Shown: piece after piece, positions 7,238 through 15,613 of the stretch
Numbering within the stretch: position 1 is the first letter of the stretch
How the letters are laid out: every line of letters starts with the position of its first letter
Assembly: GCA_965661545.1 (NCBI GenBank)
Contig: CBFIEF010000039.1
Span: 1-24,371 of the forward strand
Length of the DNA stretch: 24,371 nt
From: UBA7985 sp965661545
Lineage (GTDB): Bacteria; Pseudomonadota; Alphaproteobacteria; UBA7985
Direction: 5' to 3'
Notes under the pieces: generated by a model
The model's input: the letters and a program-made list of their open reading frames with translations, nothing else
What the model was told of the DNA's origin: nothing
Database searches by the model: none
Program-made: the position numbers and the translations under genes

Positions 7238-8611
7238 ATGTCTGGCCACGTTCACTTTCTCTATTCAGATACGATGCTCGGCACCGCGCTGCAACGCCAA
7301 GTGCAGTCGGCATACTTTCATGTCACAGGCGGGCAGGCCGACGACCTCGATGACGCCATCGCTAAAGTGCGTGCAAACCAACCCGAAGTGATCGCGCTGG
7401 TGCGGGGGCAGGGAACGGATCTCAACCACTTGCGTGGGCTCAAGCACGCCTTTCCCAATCAGTCGCTGGTGCTGGTGGATCCAATCCCCAGTCCATCGAG
7501 CAGGGAGCGCTCTTTGAGCTTGGGTGCCGACATGTATTTGCCGCTTCCCGCCTCCAGCCAACAGATCGCCTTTCGCCTTTCGGCTCAGGTGCGCCGATCG
7601 CGCCGCTTGGAGGAGGCTGGGTCAACGGAGGACGTGCTGCGTTTGCTGGGCTTTGAGCCGACTTCGTTTGCGGGCGAAGATGGGGGGCTCCATGATGGCC
7701 CTGTTCTCATTTGCCATGAAGATGATGACTTCGCACAGGCAGTGCAGGCTTGCCTGAAAGATGCGGGCGTTGCCGCCCAGATTGCAGCCTTGGAGTCCCC
7801 GAGCCCAATCTCAAGCGACAAGGCATGCTTGGTTCTGGGTGCTGTTACGGACGAGGGTTGGGATGTCGTCTTGGCTCTCACCGCTCAGACCCGATCTCAG
7901 GCCTCGCACCGTAGCACCCCCATCACGCTGGCAAGCGCCCATGTCCCTAACCGCTTGCTCTCGGCTATGGATCGGATGGATGTCCAAGATGCTTGGATTG
8001 GTCCGGCACCAGACCCCTCTCTCTCGTTGATGGTGCGAGAGCAAGTTCGGATCAGTGCGCAGTCAAAGCAGCGACGGGGCGCTCTGGCACAGTCGCTCGA
8101 TTTGGCCATCACTGACGGGCTGACCGGTCTCTACAACCGTCGCTATCTTGCGGCACACTTGCCGGTACAGATGCAGATCGCTCGACAGGCGCAGCTTCCC
8201 TTGTCACTGGCGTTGTTCGACCTCGATGGCTTCAAGGCCCTGAACGACGCTTACGGCCATCAAGCGGGCGACCAATTCCTGATCGGCGTGGCAGCGCATT
8301 TCGAACAAAGCTCTCGCGCATCAGACTCGGCTGTGCGGTTGGGCGGTGATGAGTTTGCCATGGTCCTGCCCAATGCAGACTCCCAGGCTGCACGCACCGT
8401 GGTGCAGCGCCTCGTCGCCGATGTTGCGGACGTGCGTCACGCCGGTTCAGATCAGGGACGGATCAAGATTTCGGCGTCTGCTGGTGTGGTGACCATGCTG
8501 GTGGGGGACTGGGCTTCGACCGCTGATGCTCTGATTGCCATCGCGGATGCGCGCTTGTATGCGGCCAAAGAAAAGGGCGGTAACCAGATTGTGGATACCG
8601 CCCCTTCATAA
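7238..8611 (+). CDS. PleD-like diguanylate cyclase with two degenerate receiver domains
   Basis: The C-terminal half (about 285-455) is a complete GGDEF domain: DGLTGLYNRRYL, LFDLDGFKALND (metal ligand Asp328), GGDEF at 369-373 and AAKEKGGN. It should make cyclic di-GMP from two GTP. RASD at 360-363 sits five residues before GGDEF, matching the PleD inhibitory I-site. Residues 4-120 and about 154-275 look like two receiver folds, the PleD arrangement, but no acidic phospho-acceptor is seen: the place expected for D in the third strand reads VIALVRGQG in the first and CLVLGAVTDE in the second. Control by phosphorylation is therefore doubtful. CAGGAAG at 7228-7234 serves the ATG. Confidence 0.85.
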   Translation: MSGHVHFLYSDTMLGTALQRQVQSAYFHVTGGQADDLDDAIAKVRANQPEVIALVRGQGTDLNHLRGLKHAFPNQSLVLVDPIPSPSSRERSLSLGADMYLPLPASSQQIAFRLSAQVRRSRRLEEAGSTEDVLRLLGFEPTSFAGEDGGLHDGPVLICHEDDDFAQAVQACLKDAGVAAQIAALESPSPISSDKACLVLGAVTDEGWDVVLALTAQTRSQASHRSTPITLASAHVPNRLLSAMDRMDVQDAWIGPAPDPSLSLMVREQVRISAQSKQRRGALAQSLDLAITDGLTGLYNRRYLAAHLPVQMQIARQAQLPLSLALFDLDGFKALNDAYGHQAGDQFLIGVAAHFEQSSRASDSAVRLGGDEFAMVLPNADSQAARTVVQRLVADVADVRHAGSDQGRIKISASAGVVTMLVGDWASTADALIAIADARLYAAKEKGGNQIVDTAPS

Positions 8612-8632
8612 TGTCGTCGTTCTGCTGAACGC

Positions 8633-8800
8633 TTACTTCATCTTCGATTCTTTGAAGACGACGTGCTTGCGTGCAACAGGATCGTATTTACGCATTTCCA
8701 GCTTTTCAGTGGAGGTACGCGTGTTCTTCTTCTTTACGTAGAAGTAACCGGTATCGGCGGTGCTCACCATTTTGATGAGCACGTTAGCGGGTTTAGCCAT
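8633..8800 (-). CDS. rpmG: 50S ribosomal protein L33
   Basis: A 55-residue frame on the minus strand translates to a basic protein that contains MVSTADTGYFYVKKKNTR, KLEMRKYDP and ARKHVVFKESK, the L33 pattern, and ends in KMK. Its length is typical. It has no cysteine, so it is the zinc-independent (C-minus) form. L33 is a small large-subunit protein near the E site. AGGAG lies about ten bases before the ATG. A good promoter is visible in the 69-base gap upstream, so it may be transcribed alone as well as from the S41 peptidase gene. Confidence 0.96.
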   Translation of the reverse strand: MAKPANVLIKMVSTADTGYFYVKKKNTRTSTEKLEMRKYDPVARKHVVFKESKMK

Positions 8801-8837
8801 AGCCCCGAGCTCCTAGATTCATCAATTTGGAACGCAC

Positions 8838-8863
8838 CCTATAGCCCACGACTTGTGAGTCAA
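8838..8863 (-). promoter_or_regulatory. Probable rpmG promoter
   Basis: On the minus strand TTGACTC (8857-8863) is separated by 11 bases from GCTATAGG (8838-8845). This fits the Caulobacter housekeeping pattern TTGACGS, 10-14 bases, GCTANAWC at six of seven and six of eight positions. It would start transcription about 30 bases before the rpmG ATG. The -35 overlaps a GACTC, a GANTC methylation site if CcrM is present. Confidence 0.6.
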
Positions 8864-8869
8864 CCGTGA

Positions 8870-10501
8870 CTAACGCAGAGATGACAGGCTTGCGCTGGCG
8901 GACAGAATGCGTTGATAGGCTTCCGGCGACATCGCGATCTGTAGCGCGAGGTCTGAATCGTCTTCCGTATAGCGATCTGACGGTGGGCACACGTTCCGAT
9001 AATTCTTCTTGTCCTTCATATTCTGGGAAATAATCGAACGCGCTTGAAGCGCGGCGATATCCGGCGCGGAAGCCAAAGCATCATCGATCACAGCCGCGGG
9101 GCTGCGGTCTGTGAAGCACACGTTCGGTGTCACGCCAGCCTTGTTAAGCGGGGCGCCCGAAGGGGCGAAGAATGCGCCAGAAGTCACGGTCATCATCGCG
9201 CCATTGGGCAAGTCAAAACTGGTCTGGATCGAGCCCTTACCGAACGATGTTGAGCCAATGACGATGCCCCGTCCGTTATCTTGGATCGCCGATGCAAGGA
9301 TCTCGGACGCACTGGCTGAATTGCCGTTGATGAGCACCAGCAATGGCGCGCCGAGCAGAATATCGTTTGGCTTGGCTTCAACCGTATCCTTATTCTCGAT
9401 GTCTCGACCGGCAGAAACCAGAATGGGGCCTTTTCCAACAACATAATCCGCGATTTCCTGCGCCGCCGTTTTCAGGCCGCCGGGGTTCTCGCGCAGATCA
9501 AGCAGCCAGCTCGTTGGCTGCTCTTTCCGCAGTCGCCGCACAACGTCGAGAAATTCTTTAGTCGATTGCTCGGAGAATACCGCCATTTGGATGACAGCCA
9601 CTTCACCCATCATTTGCCCACGCAGCGAAGGCAGTGCCACGATTTGCCGGCTCACCGTGCGCCGCAAAGTTCGGCCCTCGCGCTGCAACATCACCGATGC
9701 CAATGAGCCTACGGGGCCGCGGAGCAGGCTGAGAACGAGGTCTTCGCTCATCTCACCGGTTACCCGTTGACCGTTCACGTGCGTGATTAGATCGCCATCC
9801 GCCAAGCCTGCTTCTTCCGCTGGTCCGCCTCGAACAACTTCGCGCACGCGAATGCCGTTTTCTTCGTAGGCAATCAGGATTCCCATACCGCCAAAGCCAA
9901 AGACGTCGTCTCGAAACAAATCTGCATCAGACGCTGGCAAATAGCGTGATACGCCGTCCAGCAAGGACATATAGCCCTCAAAAATCTCAGTCTCACGCGT
10001 CGCCTGTGACATCCGCCGAATGCGTTCGCTTGAGGTAATCATGTGCAGGGCAACAAAGGCGGAATGCAGCCCCCATTCGAGGTAGTAGTCGCCGTCCGGC
10101 TCTTCAAATTCCATCTCTCCGCCCGGGCCGTCAATGCGTGTGATGCCCGCGTCAGATTTTAGAGTGAAATTTGCTTGTTGGCCCAAGTTAACCAAGCCAG
10201 CCATTGCCACATCGCGGGGGTGATAGGCTTCGACATAAAGTTCCTGGATGGCGCCAATACCCACACCATACAAAAACGCCTCATCTGCGTCTGGCATCTG
10301 TCCGCCGGATTGCCCCGTCGGAAGCGCCTCTTCCAAAGCGGCACGCAGTTCGGCTGGCATAACGATGCTAGAGTTCGATACATTTCGAACCGCAGAGCGC
10401 GCGTTCACTTGACCCGCTTCACAGGCTGACAAAACCAGCATCAGGACAGCCAAGGGAATGAACGCGAGATGGGGGCCAAACCGAAATGGGCTTTGAGGCA
10501 T
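8870..10501 (-). CDS. S41-family peptidase lipoprotein with PDZ domain
   Basis: This is a carboxyl-terminal processing-type protease. From the ATG at 10501 the protein has 543 residues. It starts with a lipoprotein signal peptide whose lipobox is LSAC, with Cys27 as the lipidated residue. Residues 50-200 are a helical region of unclear identity. The PDZ domain is at about 203-285 (GMGILIAYEENGIRVREV, GLADGDLITHVNG). The protease core is at about 290-460, with Ser397 in NSASASEI and Lys422 in SFGKGSIQ. Their spacing of 25 and the Gln at +4 equal the Ser/Lys dyad of E. coli Prc. It probably trims periplasmic or envelope proteins. AAGGAAG precedes this ATG. A second in-frame ATG at 10546 with AAAGGAG would add 15 residues. 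Confidence 0.88.
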   Translation of the reverse strand: MPQSPFRFGPHLAFIPLAVLMLVLSACEAGQVNARSAVRNVSNSSIVMPAELRAALEEALPTGQSGGQMPDADEAFLYGVGIGAIQELYVEAYHPRDVAMAGLVNLGQQANFTLKSDAGITRIDGPGGEMEFEEPDGDYYLEWGLHSAFVALHMITSSERIRRMSQATRETEIFEGYMSLLDGVSRYLPASDADLFRDDVFGFGGMGILIAYEENGIRVREVVRGGPAEEAGLADGDLITHVNGQRVTGEMSEDLVLSLLRGPVGSLASVMLQREGRTLRRTVSRQIVALPSLRGQMMGEVAVIQMAVFSEQSTKEFLDVVRRLRKEQPTSWLLDLRENPGGLKTAAQEIADYVVGKGPILVSAGRDIENKDTVEAKPNDILLGAPLLVLINGNSASASEILASAIQDNGRGIVIGSTSFGKGSIQTSFDLPNGAMMTVTSGAFFAPSGAPLNKAGVTPNVCFTDRSPAAVIDDALASAPDIAALQARSIISQNMKDKKNYRNVCPPSDRYTEDDSDLALQIAMSPEAYQRILSASASLSSLR

Positions 10502-10529
10502 TTTAGCTTCCTTGAAAATACCATGTGAC

Positions 10530-10553
10530 CATAGCGGGGCGCGCATCGCTATG
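10530..10553 (-). promoter_or_regulatory. Hairpin holding an alternative start codon ahead of the S41 peptidase
   Basis: On the minus strand CATAGCG and CGCTATG form a perfect 7-bp stem with a ten-base loop (10537-10546). The loop begins with the ATG at 10546. AAAGGAG (10554-10560) lies directly before the stem. The structure could limit use of the upstream start, or the dyad could be an operator. The pairing is plain in the sequence; the function is inferred. Confidence 0.4.
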
Positions 10554-10592
10554 CTCCTTTACATCGGTTTATGCGCGGCAAATATGCCCAGC

Positions 10593-12848
10593 TTATGGCC
10601 TTTTTCTTTTGTTAGCTGATTTTCCCTTTAACTTCGTGCCTGATTTAGTGTTTTTCACTGGACCTCTTGGAGCCGACTCGGACGCTCTAATATCCAGTGC
10701 GGCGGGTTCTGCTTCGCCAACAATTTCGCCCACCAGCGACCCGGTCAATCCATCCGCCTCAACTAAGCGTAACTGAACGCGCTGAGATACCGAGAAAACT
10801 CGGCCCCACCGGCGACCTTCCAGCGTCAGTGTCTTGCTGTCGAAGTCATAGCGATCGTCGGGCAGCAGTCCCATGGGCACCAAAGCGTGCGCGCCGGAAC
10901 GGTCTATTTCAACGAATAGGCCAAACTTAGTCACACTGCTGATCCGGGATTCAAAGATTTGACCAATCTGATCGCCGTGGAATGCCGCAAGATAGCGATC
11001 TTTGGCGCTTCTCTCTGCGTAGGCCGCTTGGCGTTCGCACTCGGAAATGGCTTCGGCGAGCGGAATTGGTGCCTCTGACGCGCCTAGTGCTTCCCCGCCT
11101 TCGCCCAAACCAAAGGCGTGGATGAGCGCACGATGGACCGTCAGGTCGGCATAGCGCCGGATCGGGCTGGTGAAGTGCGCGTAGCTCTCCAACCCCAACC
11201 CGAAGTGGCCAATATTGCGGGGGGCATAGACAGCCTGAGCCTGCGATCTCAGAACGGCTTCGTTGATGAGCGGGGCATAGTCTTCGCCCGCCACGCCTTT
11301 GAGAATGCCATTCAGCTTGCCTGCGGTCAGGCGTGTTCCGCGCTGGATGTTGACGGGGGTGCCATCGAGTAAGTTGGCTAGGTGCTCGAGCTTTATGGGG
11401 TCGGGATGGTCGTGGACGCGGTACATGACCGAGTGCTCGACAGCTTCCAGAACTTGCGCTGCAGCAACGTTCGCGAGGATCATCATTTCCTCGATCATCT
11501 TGTGCGATGTCAGCCGTTCTCGTGGATGGATATCGACCACATGCGATTTGTCTTCCGAAAGCTCGATCATGCGTTCGGGGATATCCAGCTCCAAAGCGCC
11601 GCGCTCTTCTCGCGCTTGAATCAAAACCTCGTAGGCGGCTCTCAGCGGAGCCAGGTTGGGCTCCAGCAGCGGCTGGATTTCCTCATCCGGATTGCCGTTC
11701 AAGGCGTCCTCAACACGTTCATAGGTCAGGCGTGCAGCAGAGCGCATCACGCCGCGCTCAAACCGTTTGGAAATGAGCTGGCCCTGCGCATTGATCGTCA
11801 TGTCTGCGACCAAGCATCCGCGGTCTTCGTGCGGAACCAATGAACACCAGCGGTTGGACAGGTTCTCCGGCAGCATTGGGATCACGCGATCCGGGAAATA
11901 GCAGGAGTTGCCGCGTTTCTTGGCTTCCTGATCTAAAGCCGATTGCGGGCGTACGTAATGCGCCACATCGGCAATAGCAACCAGAATGCGAAAGCCAGCA
12001 TCGTCAGGCATCCGCTCGGCCCAAACCGCATCATCAAAATCGCGCGCGTCGGCACCGTCGATGGTCACCAATGGCACATCGCGATAATCGACCCGGCCCT
12101 TGAGCGGCACGGCCTTGGCAGCCTCTGCATCTGCGACAGCCTCATCCGGGAAGTGCATGCGCAAGCGATGCTCTGCAGCCGAAATCAGCGAAATCGCGCC
12201 AACGTCGTTCTCGTGTCCAATGACTTCAATGACCTGCGCCTTTGGCAGGTCGAGACGACCGGTGCCAACAACCTCGGCACGAACCAGCATGCCGGGTTCG
12301 AGCGTGCTGCGGTCTTGTTCGCGAATGATAAAATCGTGCTTGGTGCGCTTGTCCGTGGGGCGCAGCGTGCCACCGGCTTCGACCACGCCCACAACAATAT
12401 CATGTCGGGGGCGAGGGAGCGTCTTGAACGGCTTGGCCAGAAACGCGCCTTCGCCGGTTGGTTCGATCTTGGCCAACACTCGATCACCGGCACCGGGCGC
12501 GGTATCGAGACTGCCATCACCAAGGAAAATCAGGGGTGGAGCGCCGCGAAAGTTTCGCTCAATTGGCATGCACACAACGTCGCCGTCATCATTGGGGGCA
12601 AGCACTTCAAGTGGCAAAACGGCGGGGAGGCCTTGTTTCTGCCAGCGGGATTTTGGCGCTTCGGCCTGCATCACGCCATCGCGCTCTAATTGCTTGAGCA
12701 AGGTTTTCAGCCAAACGCGACCGCCCCCCTTGATGCCAAACTCTTTGGCAATCGAGCGCTTATCGGCTTTGTTTGGATTTTTCTGGATGAATTTGAGGAT
12801 CGCATCGCGATCCAACTGGCCTGCGTCGTCGCTTTTAGATTTAGCCAT
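10593..12848 (-). CDS. rnr: Ribonuclease R
   Basis: RNase R is a processive 3'-to-5' exoribonuclease that degrades structured RNA. The 751 residues hold an N-terminal winged-helix region (about 12-60), cold-shock-like domains (about 85-215), the RNB catalytic domain with its acidic cluster DGADARDFDD at 264-273, and a C-terminal S1 domain (about 638-715, with GLFVEIDRSGAHALVPMGLL). A Lys-rich tail ends in KRKRP. YFPDRVIPMLPENLSNRWCS and FTSPIRRYADL are further family marks. It lies 71 bases after topA on the same strand, a frequent alphaproteobacterial pairing, and is followed by the S41 peptidase gene. Confidence 0.96.
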   Translation of the reverse strand: MAKSKSDDAGQLDRDAILKFIQKNPNKADKRSIAKEFGIKGGGRVWLKTLLKQLERDGVMQAEAPKSRWQKQGLPAVLPLEVLAPNDDGDVVCMPIERNFRGAPPLIFLGDGSLDTAPGAGDRVLAKIEPTGEGAFLAKPFKTLPRPRHDIVVGVVEAGGTLRPTDKRTKHDFIIREQDRSTLEPGMLVRAEVVGTGRLDLPKAQVIEVIGHENDVGAISLISAAEHRLRMHFPDEAVADAEAAKAVPLKGRVDYRDVPLVTIDGADARDFDDAVWAERMPDDAGFRILVAIADVAHYVRPQSALDQEAKKRGNSCYFPDRVIPMLPENLSNRWCSLVPHEDRGCLVADMTINAQGQLISKRFERGVMRSAARLTYERVEDALNGNPDEEIQPLLEPNLAPLRAAYEVLIQAREERGALELDIPERMIELSEDKSHVVDIHPRERLTSHKMIEEMMILANVAAAQVLEAVEHSVMYRVHDHPDPIKLEHLANLLDGTPVNIQRGTRLTAGKLNGILKGVAGEDYAPLINEAVLRSQAQAVYAPRNIGHFGLGLESYAHFTSPIRRYADLTVHRALIHAFGLGEGGEALGASEAPIPLAEAISECERQAAYAERSAKDRYLAAFHGDQIGQIFESRISSVTKFGLFVEIDRSGAHALVPMGLLPDDRYDFDSKTLTLEGRRWGRVFSVSQRVQLRLVEADGLTGSLVGEIVGEAEPAALDIRASESAPRGPVKNTKSGTKLKGKSANKRKRP

Positions 12849-12885
12849 GGATACAGCCAGTGCCCCTTTGTGGAACGCGAAAGAT

Positions 12886-12910
12886 GGGCGGTTCCACCAT
12901 GAAACCGCCC
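12886..12910 (-). terminator. Strong GC-rich hairpin after topA
   Basis: GGGCGGTT (12886-12893) pairs exactly with AACCGCCC (12903-12910) around a nine-base loop, ten bases past the topA stop and 38 bases before rnr. In the minus direction it is followed by ATCTTTCGC, which has too few T residues for a classic terminator. It may be a partial terminator or an RNA 3'-end stabiliser between topA and rnr. Confidence 0.4.
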
Positions 12911-12919
12911 CAGACTAGA

Positions 12920-15553
12920 TTAGTCAGCCTTCTTAGCGGTTTTTTTCGCAGCTGTCTTTTTAGCGGCAGGCTTTTTCGCCGCAGCCTTCTTCGCCGGCGC
13001 CTTCTTCGCTGCCGCTTTCTTTGCGGGAGCCTTTTTGCCGCCTTTGGCATCGATCAAGGCGATTGCCTCTTCGAGCGTTAAGGTTTTGGGGTCTTTATCC
13101 TTTGGGATGGTTGCATTGGTGCGGCCATGCTTGACGTAAGGACCATAGCGGCCATCGTTCAGCGTGATTGGTTTCTCGTCGCTGGGGTGAACGCCCAACT
13201 CGGTCCCCGGCGCGCCTTTGGCTTTCACCTTTTCCTGCTTTTCGACAATCAGTGCCACAGCACGGTTCAGGCCGATTTCCAGAACGCTCTCGTCCTTTGG
13301 AATGTTGGCGTAGGTTGAACCCATCTTAATAAACGGACCAAAGCGACCAATCCCTGCTGTGATCATTTCGCCCTCGTACTCGCCAACGTCGCGCGGCAGT
13401 GCTAGCAGGTCCAGCGCCTTTTCGTAGGTCAGGTCAGATGGCTCCAAGCCCTTTGGCAAAGACGCACGCTTTGGCTTCTTGCCTTCCTCCATATCCTCGG
13501 GCTGACCGATTTGGACGTACCAGCCGTAGGGGCCTTTTTTGAGGAAAATGCCCAAGCCGGTCTTTGGATCTGAGCCAATCGGCTCATCATCCTTGGCCGC
13601 CTGACGCGGTTGGTCCGTACCTCGGGTGAGCTGATCGGTAAATCGGCAATCTGGGTAGTTCCCACAGCCGATAAAGCCACCGGTTTTGCCGAACTTCAGC
13701 GATAGCCGGCCATCACCACAGGAGGGACAGGCGCGGGGGTCGAAGTCGATGGGCGCGCCGTCTTCTTTTTGCGTGGGGAAGAAGTGTGGGCCGAGAACGT
13801 CATCCATCACGTTGATGACTTCAGTGATCCGCAGTTCCTTGGTTTCTTCAATCAGCGCGTGGAAGTCTGTCCAGAACGCCGACAGGACATTTTTCCACTG
13901 AAGACGCCCGCCAGAAATGTCATCCAGCTGCTCTTCAAGATCAGCGGTGAAGTCATATTCCATGTAACGGCGGAAGAAGTTGGCCAGGAATGCAACCACG
14001 ATCCGGCCCCGCTCAGCCGGGACAAATCGCTTCTGATCCAAGCGCACGTATTCCCGGTCTTGCAGGACGGAAATGATCGACGCGTACGTGGACGGACGAC
14101 CGATGCCCAGCTCTTCCATTTTCTTCACCAGCGTCGCTTCGGTATAGCGTGGTGGTGGCGCGGTAAAGTGTTGGTCTGCAACGACTTTTTCACGGTTAAG
14201 CATCTGACCTTTTTCCAGCCGAGGCAGCCGTTGTTCAGCGTCATCGTCGCCCGCATCATCGCGGCCTTCTTGGTAGACTTTGATGAAGCCGTCGAAGGCC
14301 AAAACCGAACCGGTCGCGCGCATTTGCGCAGCGCCTGCGTCAACATCAATATCAACGCCAACCTGATCAAAAACAGCCGCTGCCATCTGGCAAGCGATCG
14401 TCCGCTTCCAGATCAACTGGTAGAGACGCATCTGGTCGCGATCGAGGATGCCTTCGAGTTCTGCGGGCTTGCGTGAAAGCAGCGTTGGGCGAATGGCCTC
14501 GTGTGCTTCCTGCGCGTTCTTTGCTTTGGACTTATAGAAACGCGGGTTTTCCGGCAGGTAGACTGTGCCGTAATCCCCGCCGATCAGTTCGCGTGCGCTA
14601 TCCAGCGCTTCTTTGGACAGCTGCACGCCATCGGTTCTCATGTAGGTAATCAGACCCACGGTCTCACCGTTTATGTCCATACCTTCATAAAGTTTTTGAG
14701 CGACGCGCATGGTGTGAGCGGCTGAGAAGCCCAGTTTGCGACTGGCTTCTTGCTGCATGGTGGAGGTGGTGAACGGCGGCGCTGGGTTCTGCTTGCGCTG
14801 CTTTTGCTCGATCTCCAAAACGCGCAGGCTGCTGGCGTTTTCGACGACGGTTTTTGCGGCGGTCGCATCGGTTTCGTTGCCGAGTGAGAACTTCGTGAGC
14901 TTCTTGCCGTCGAGGTAGGTCAGGCGTGCTGCGACGGTCTGGGATTGACCGTCATTCAGTGTTGCAATGACGTCCCAATATTCCACCGGCACAAAAGTTT
15001 CGATTTCGGCTTCTCGCTCAGAAATCAGACGAAGGGCCACTGACTGCACGCGACCAGCGGAGCGCGAGCCGGGTAGTTTGCGCCAGAGGATTGGGGACAG
15101 GTTAAAGCCCACCAGATAATCCAAAGCGCGACGGGCCATGTAGGCGTCCACGAGATCCTGATCGACGGCGCGAGGATGCTGAAACGCTTCCTTTACGGCG
15201 TTCTTGGTAATCTCGTTAAAGACCACCCGCTGCACGTCTTTGCCCTTGAGCTTTCCGCGCTTTTCCAACTCGTCCTGGATGTGCCAAGAGATGGCTTCTC
15301 CCTCGCGATCGGGGTCGGTTGCGAGAATGAGTTGATCGTGGTTCTTCAGCGCTTTTTCTATATCTTTCAGACGCTTATTGCTGTCGGCCTCCACCAGCCA
15401 CGACATTTCAAAATCATTGTCCGGGTCAACAGATCCATCTTTTGCGGGCAGGTCCCGGATGTGTCCGAAGCTTGCGAAAACTTCGAAATCCTTGCCCAGA
15501 TACTTATTGATGGTTTTTGCCTTGGATGGGGACTCAACGACAACAACGGTCAT
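12920..15553 (-). CDS. topA: DNA topoisomerase I
   Basis: The type IA topoisomerase relaxes negative supercoils through a 5'-phosphotyrosine link. The N-terminal Toprim domain shows VVVESPSKAKTI (Glu7) and ATDPDREGE (78-86). The catalytic tyrosine is Tyr304 in GLITYMRTDG, and PGSRSAGRVQSVALRLI (161-177) is also typical. A single four-cysteine zinc motif (CPSC, then CGNYPDC) follows at about 615-645. Repeats of the topoisomerase C-terminal type come next (RFGPFIKMGSTYANIPKD, RYGPYVKHGRTNATIPKD). The last 41 residues are almost only Lys, Ala and Pro, a DNA-binding tail found in several high-GC groups. The ATG at 15553 is the start used by the family (MTVVVVESP). It lies 60 bases after dprA. Confidence 0.97.
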   Translation of the reverse strand: MTVVVVESPSKAKTINKYLGKDFEVFASFGHIRDLPAKDGSVDPDNDFEMSWLVEADSNKRLKDIEKALKNHDQLILATDPDREGEAISWHIQDELEKRGKLKGKDVQRVVFNEITKNAVKEAFQHPRAVDQDLVDAYMARRALDYLVGFNLSPILWRKLPGSRSAGRVQSVALRLISEREAEIETFVPVEYWDVIATLNDGQSQTVAARLTYLDGKKLTKFSLGNETDATAAKTVVENASSLRVLEIEQKQRKQNPAPPFTTSTMQQEASRKLGFSAAHTMRVAQKLYEGMDINGETVGLITYMRTDGVQLSKEALDSARELIGGDYGTVYLPENPRFYKSKAKNAQEAHEAIRPTLLSRKPAELEGILDRDQMRLYQLIWKRTIACQMAAAVFDQVGVDIDVDAGAAQMRATGSVLAFDGFIKVYQEGRDDAGDDDAEQRLPRLEKGQMLNREKVVADQHFTAPPPRYTEATLVKKMEELGIGRPSTYASIISVLQDREYVRLDQKRFVPAERGRIVVAFLANFFRRYMEYDFTADLEEQLDDISGGRLQWKNVLSAFWTDFHALIEETKELRITEVINVMDDVLGPHFFPTQKEDGAPIDFDPRACPSCGDGRLSLKFGKTGGFIGCGNYPDCRFTDQLTRGTDQPRQAAKDDEPIGSDPKTGLGIFLKKGPYGWYVQIGQPEDMEEGKKPKRASLPKGLEPSDLTYEKALDLLALPRDVGEYEGEMITAGIGRFGPFIKMGSTYANIPKDESVLEIGLNRAVALIVEKQEKVKAKGAPGTELGVHPSDEKPITLNDGRYGPYVKHGRTNATIPKDKDPKTLTLEEAIALIDAKGGKKAPAKKAAAKKAPAKKAAAKKPAAKKTAAKKTAKKAD
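12923..13045 (-). repeat. topA: Low-complexity AAKK/APAKK repeat encoding the TopA tail
   Basis: The 3' end of topA encodes residues 837-877 as repeated KKAPAKKAAA and KKTAAKK units. At DNA level it appears as imperfect repeats of about 15-30 bases such as GCCGCAGCCTTCTTCGCCGG. Such tracts are prone to slippage and vary in copy number between strains. The tail resembles histone H1-like C-terminal domains and probably adds non-specific DNA affinity and processivity. Confidence 0.75.
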
Positions 15554-15613
15554 GTATTTTTTCCGGCCCTAACAACATGAATGAAAGCACTCCACTGAAA
15601 AAAACTGAAGCAC

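Noticed and set aside
8618..8631. CGTTC-TGCT-GAACG hairpin between the cyclase gene and rpmG as a shared terminator
   Set aside because: The stem is only five base pairs, with no T tract on either strand.
11943..12689. Plus-strand open frame of 248 codons opposite rnr
   Set aside because: RNase R motifs fill the minus strand here, and the antisense translation shows no recognisable domain.
13769..14476. Plus-strand open frame of 235 codons opposite topA
   Set aside because: It lies within the topoisomerase core, with no ribosome-binding site and no family motifs.
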